Translations under genes and position numbers: made by a program | Shown here: positions 6,178 through 6,749 of the stretch, one piece after another | Position numbering within the stretch: position 1 is the stretch's first letter | Layout: every line of letters starts with the position of its first letter | Source: Sphingomicrobium sp. | Lineage (GTDB): Bacteria > Pseudomonadota > Alphaproteobacteria > Sphingomonadales > Sphingomonadaceae | Direction of reading: 5' to 3' | DNA: 6,749 bases | NCBI GenBank assembly: GCA_030146725.1 | Contig: JASLBJ010000019.1 | Span: 1 to 6,749 of the forward strand | Notes under the pieces: generated by a model | The model's database searches: none | What the model was told of the DNA's origin: nothing | The model's input: the letters and a program-made list of their open reading frames with translations, nothing else

Positions 6178-6183
6178 ACCTCT
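6178..6183 (-). promoter_or_regulatory. Shine-Dalgarno site of the DUF4198 gene
   Basis: On the minus strand AGAGGT lies 7 nt upstream of the ATG at 6170. It decides this start over more distant in-frame starts that would overlap the divergent gene. Confidence 0.7.
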
Positions 6184-6204
6184 GTTTCATTCAGCCCTCT
6201 GTGC

Positions 6205-6210
6205 AGGAAG
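6205..6210 (+). promoter_or_regulatory. Candidate Shine-Dalgarno site for the HupE/UreJ gene
   Basis: AGGAAG lies 9 nt before an in-frame GTG at 6220 but 36 nt before the ATG at 6247. If it is used, the protein begins at GTG 6220 and gains nine residues (VPSSTSSRA) ahead of the ATG start. Confidence 0.4.
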
Positions 6211-6246
6211 ACAACGCGCGTGCCCAGCAGCACTAGCAGCCGCGCG

Positions 6247-6749
6247 ATGAACCGCCCCGTGCAAGGCAACGTGCAAGCCGCCGCGCGAGTGCCGCGCGCA
6301 GCCTTGCTCGTGCTTGGCCTGTGGTCGACCGCAGCGGTGGCGCATGGCGGGACCGGCCTCGCCGGCGGTTTCCTCACCGGCTTCATGCATCCGCTGTCCG
6401 GTCTCGACCATATGCTGGCGATGATCGCGGTCGGATTGTGGGGCGCGTTCCTCGGCCGGCCGCTGATCGCCGCTCTCCCGATGCTGTTCCCGCTCGGAAT
6501 GGTGGTCGGCGGCGCGCTCGGGATGCTTGCCGCACCGATGCCGCCGGTCGAGATCGGCATCGCCGCTTCGGTCCTCACGCTCGGGCTGATGATCCTGCTC
6601 GCGGTTCGCGCCCCGGTCGCAATCGCCTGCGCGGTGGTCGCCGTGTTCGCGCTGTTTCACGGCTATGCCCACGGCCAGGAACTGCCGTCGGCCGCGGACC
6701 CGGTCGGCTACAGCGCAGGCTTCGTCGTCAGCACCGGCCTGCTCCATCT
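6247..6749 (+). CDS. HupE/UreJ-family membrane protein, 3' truncated by window end
   Basis: The 167 visible residues begin with a basic leader and hydrophobic core ending TAAVA, with likely cleavage after A32 to expose HGG. The conserved HPLSGLDHML motif follows (H48, D54, H55), as does a FHGYAHGQE motif (H138, H142, E145). These two His-rich motifs in a multi-helix protein are the signature of HupE/UreJ permeases, which carry nickel or cobalt across the cytoplasmic membrane, often for hydrogenase or urease; many members sit beside neither enzyme. Hydrophobic segments are visible around 18-32, 56-72, 74-90, 98-118 and 122-138, with another beginning near 150. The family is usually about 190-210 residues, so little of the C-terminus is missing. 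ATG 6247 has no visible ribosome site; GTG 6220 has one and is the alternative start. The gene diverges from the DUF4198 gene. The metal specificity cannot be read from the sequence. Confidence 0.88.
   Translation, partial: MNRPVQGNVQAAARVPRAALLVLGLWSTAAVAHGGTGLAGGFLTGFMHPLSGLDHMLAMIAVGLWGAFLGRPLIAALPMLFPLGMVVGGALGMLAAPMPPVEIGIAASVLTLGLMILLAVRAPVAIACAVVAVFALFHGYAHGQELPSAADPVGYSAGFVVSTGLLH

Noticed and set aside
5073..6236. A 387-codon plus-strand open frame opposite the DUF4198 gene
   Set aside because: It is the antisense shadow of the DUF4198 gene plus spacer; its translation is Arg/Pro-rich and resembles nothing.
6171..6578. N-terminal extension of the DUF4198 protein to an upstream start at 6578
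   Set aside because: It is antisense to the HupE/UreJ gene, while ATG 6170 has a ribosome site and begins a clean signal peptide.

Overview
The window reads as chromosomal DNA of a GC-rich alphaproteobacterium, most likely a member of the Sphingomonadales. The basis is strong G/C bias at third codon positions, the style of the RecJ and bacterial PH-domain proteins, and a tRNA-Glu with encoded CCA. This placement is inference from the sequence alone.

Left part (1-2782), housekeeping. A membrane protein with bacterial PH (bPH2/YdbT-type) domains enters already open at base 1. It ends in a 4-bp ATGA overlap with recJ, the single-strand 5'-3' exonuclease, which is complete with all its DHH and DHHA1 motifs. 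A tRNA-Glu(UUC) follows 77 bp later, with a plausible promoter of its own.

Middle part (2783-4948). A 301-bp non-coding leader carries two strong inverted repeats. It precedes a secreted 534-aa DUF4331 protein with a clean signal peptide and Shine-Dalgarno site. The stop codon of that gene overlaps the GTG start of a small 87-aa lipoprotein of unknown family (GTGA overlap), so the two form a translationally coupled pair.

Right part (4949-6749). A spacer of about 394 bp without a recognisable gene holds several hairpins at a convergent junction. It is followed on the minus strand by a periplasmic DUF4198 protein (nickel/cobalt-uptake-associated family). Divergent from that, on the plus strand, is a HupE/UreJ-family membrane protein cut off by the window end. 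The DUF4198 and HupE/UreJ start codons lie only about 50-77 bp apart.

Taken together, 3084-6749 looks like an envelope gene island: secreted DUF4331 protein plus lipoprotein, facing a periplasmic DUF4198 protein and a HupE/UreJ permease. The last two families point to divalent metal (Ni/Co or similar) handling. A role for the DUF4331-lipoprotein pair in the same process is a hypothesis from proximity only. I found no CRISPR array, insertion sequence, phage or toxin-antitoxin gene.
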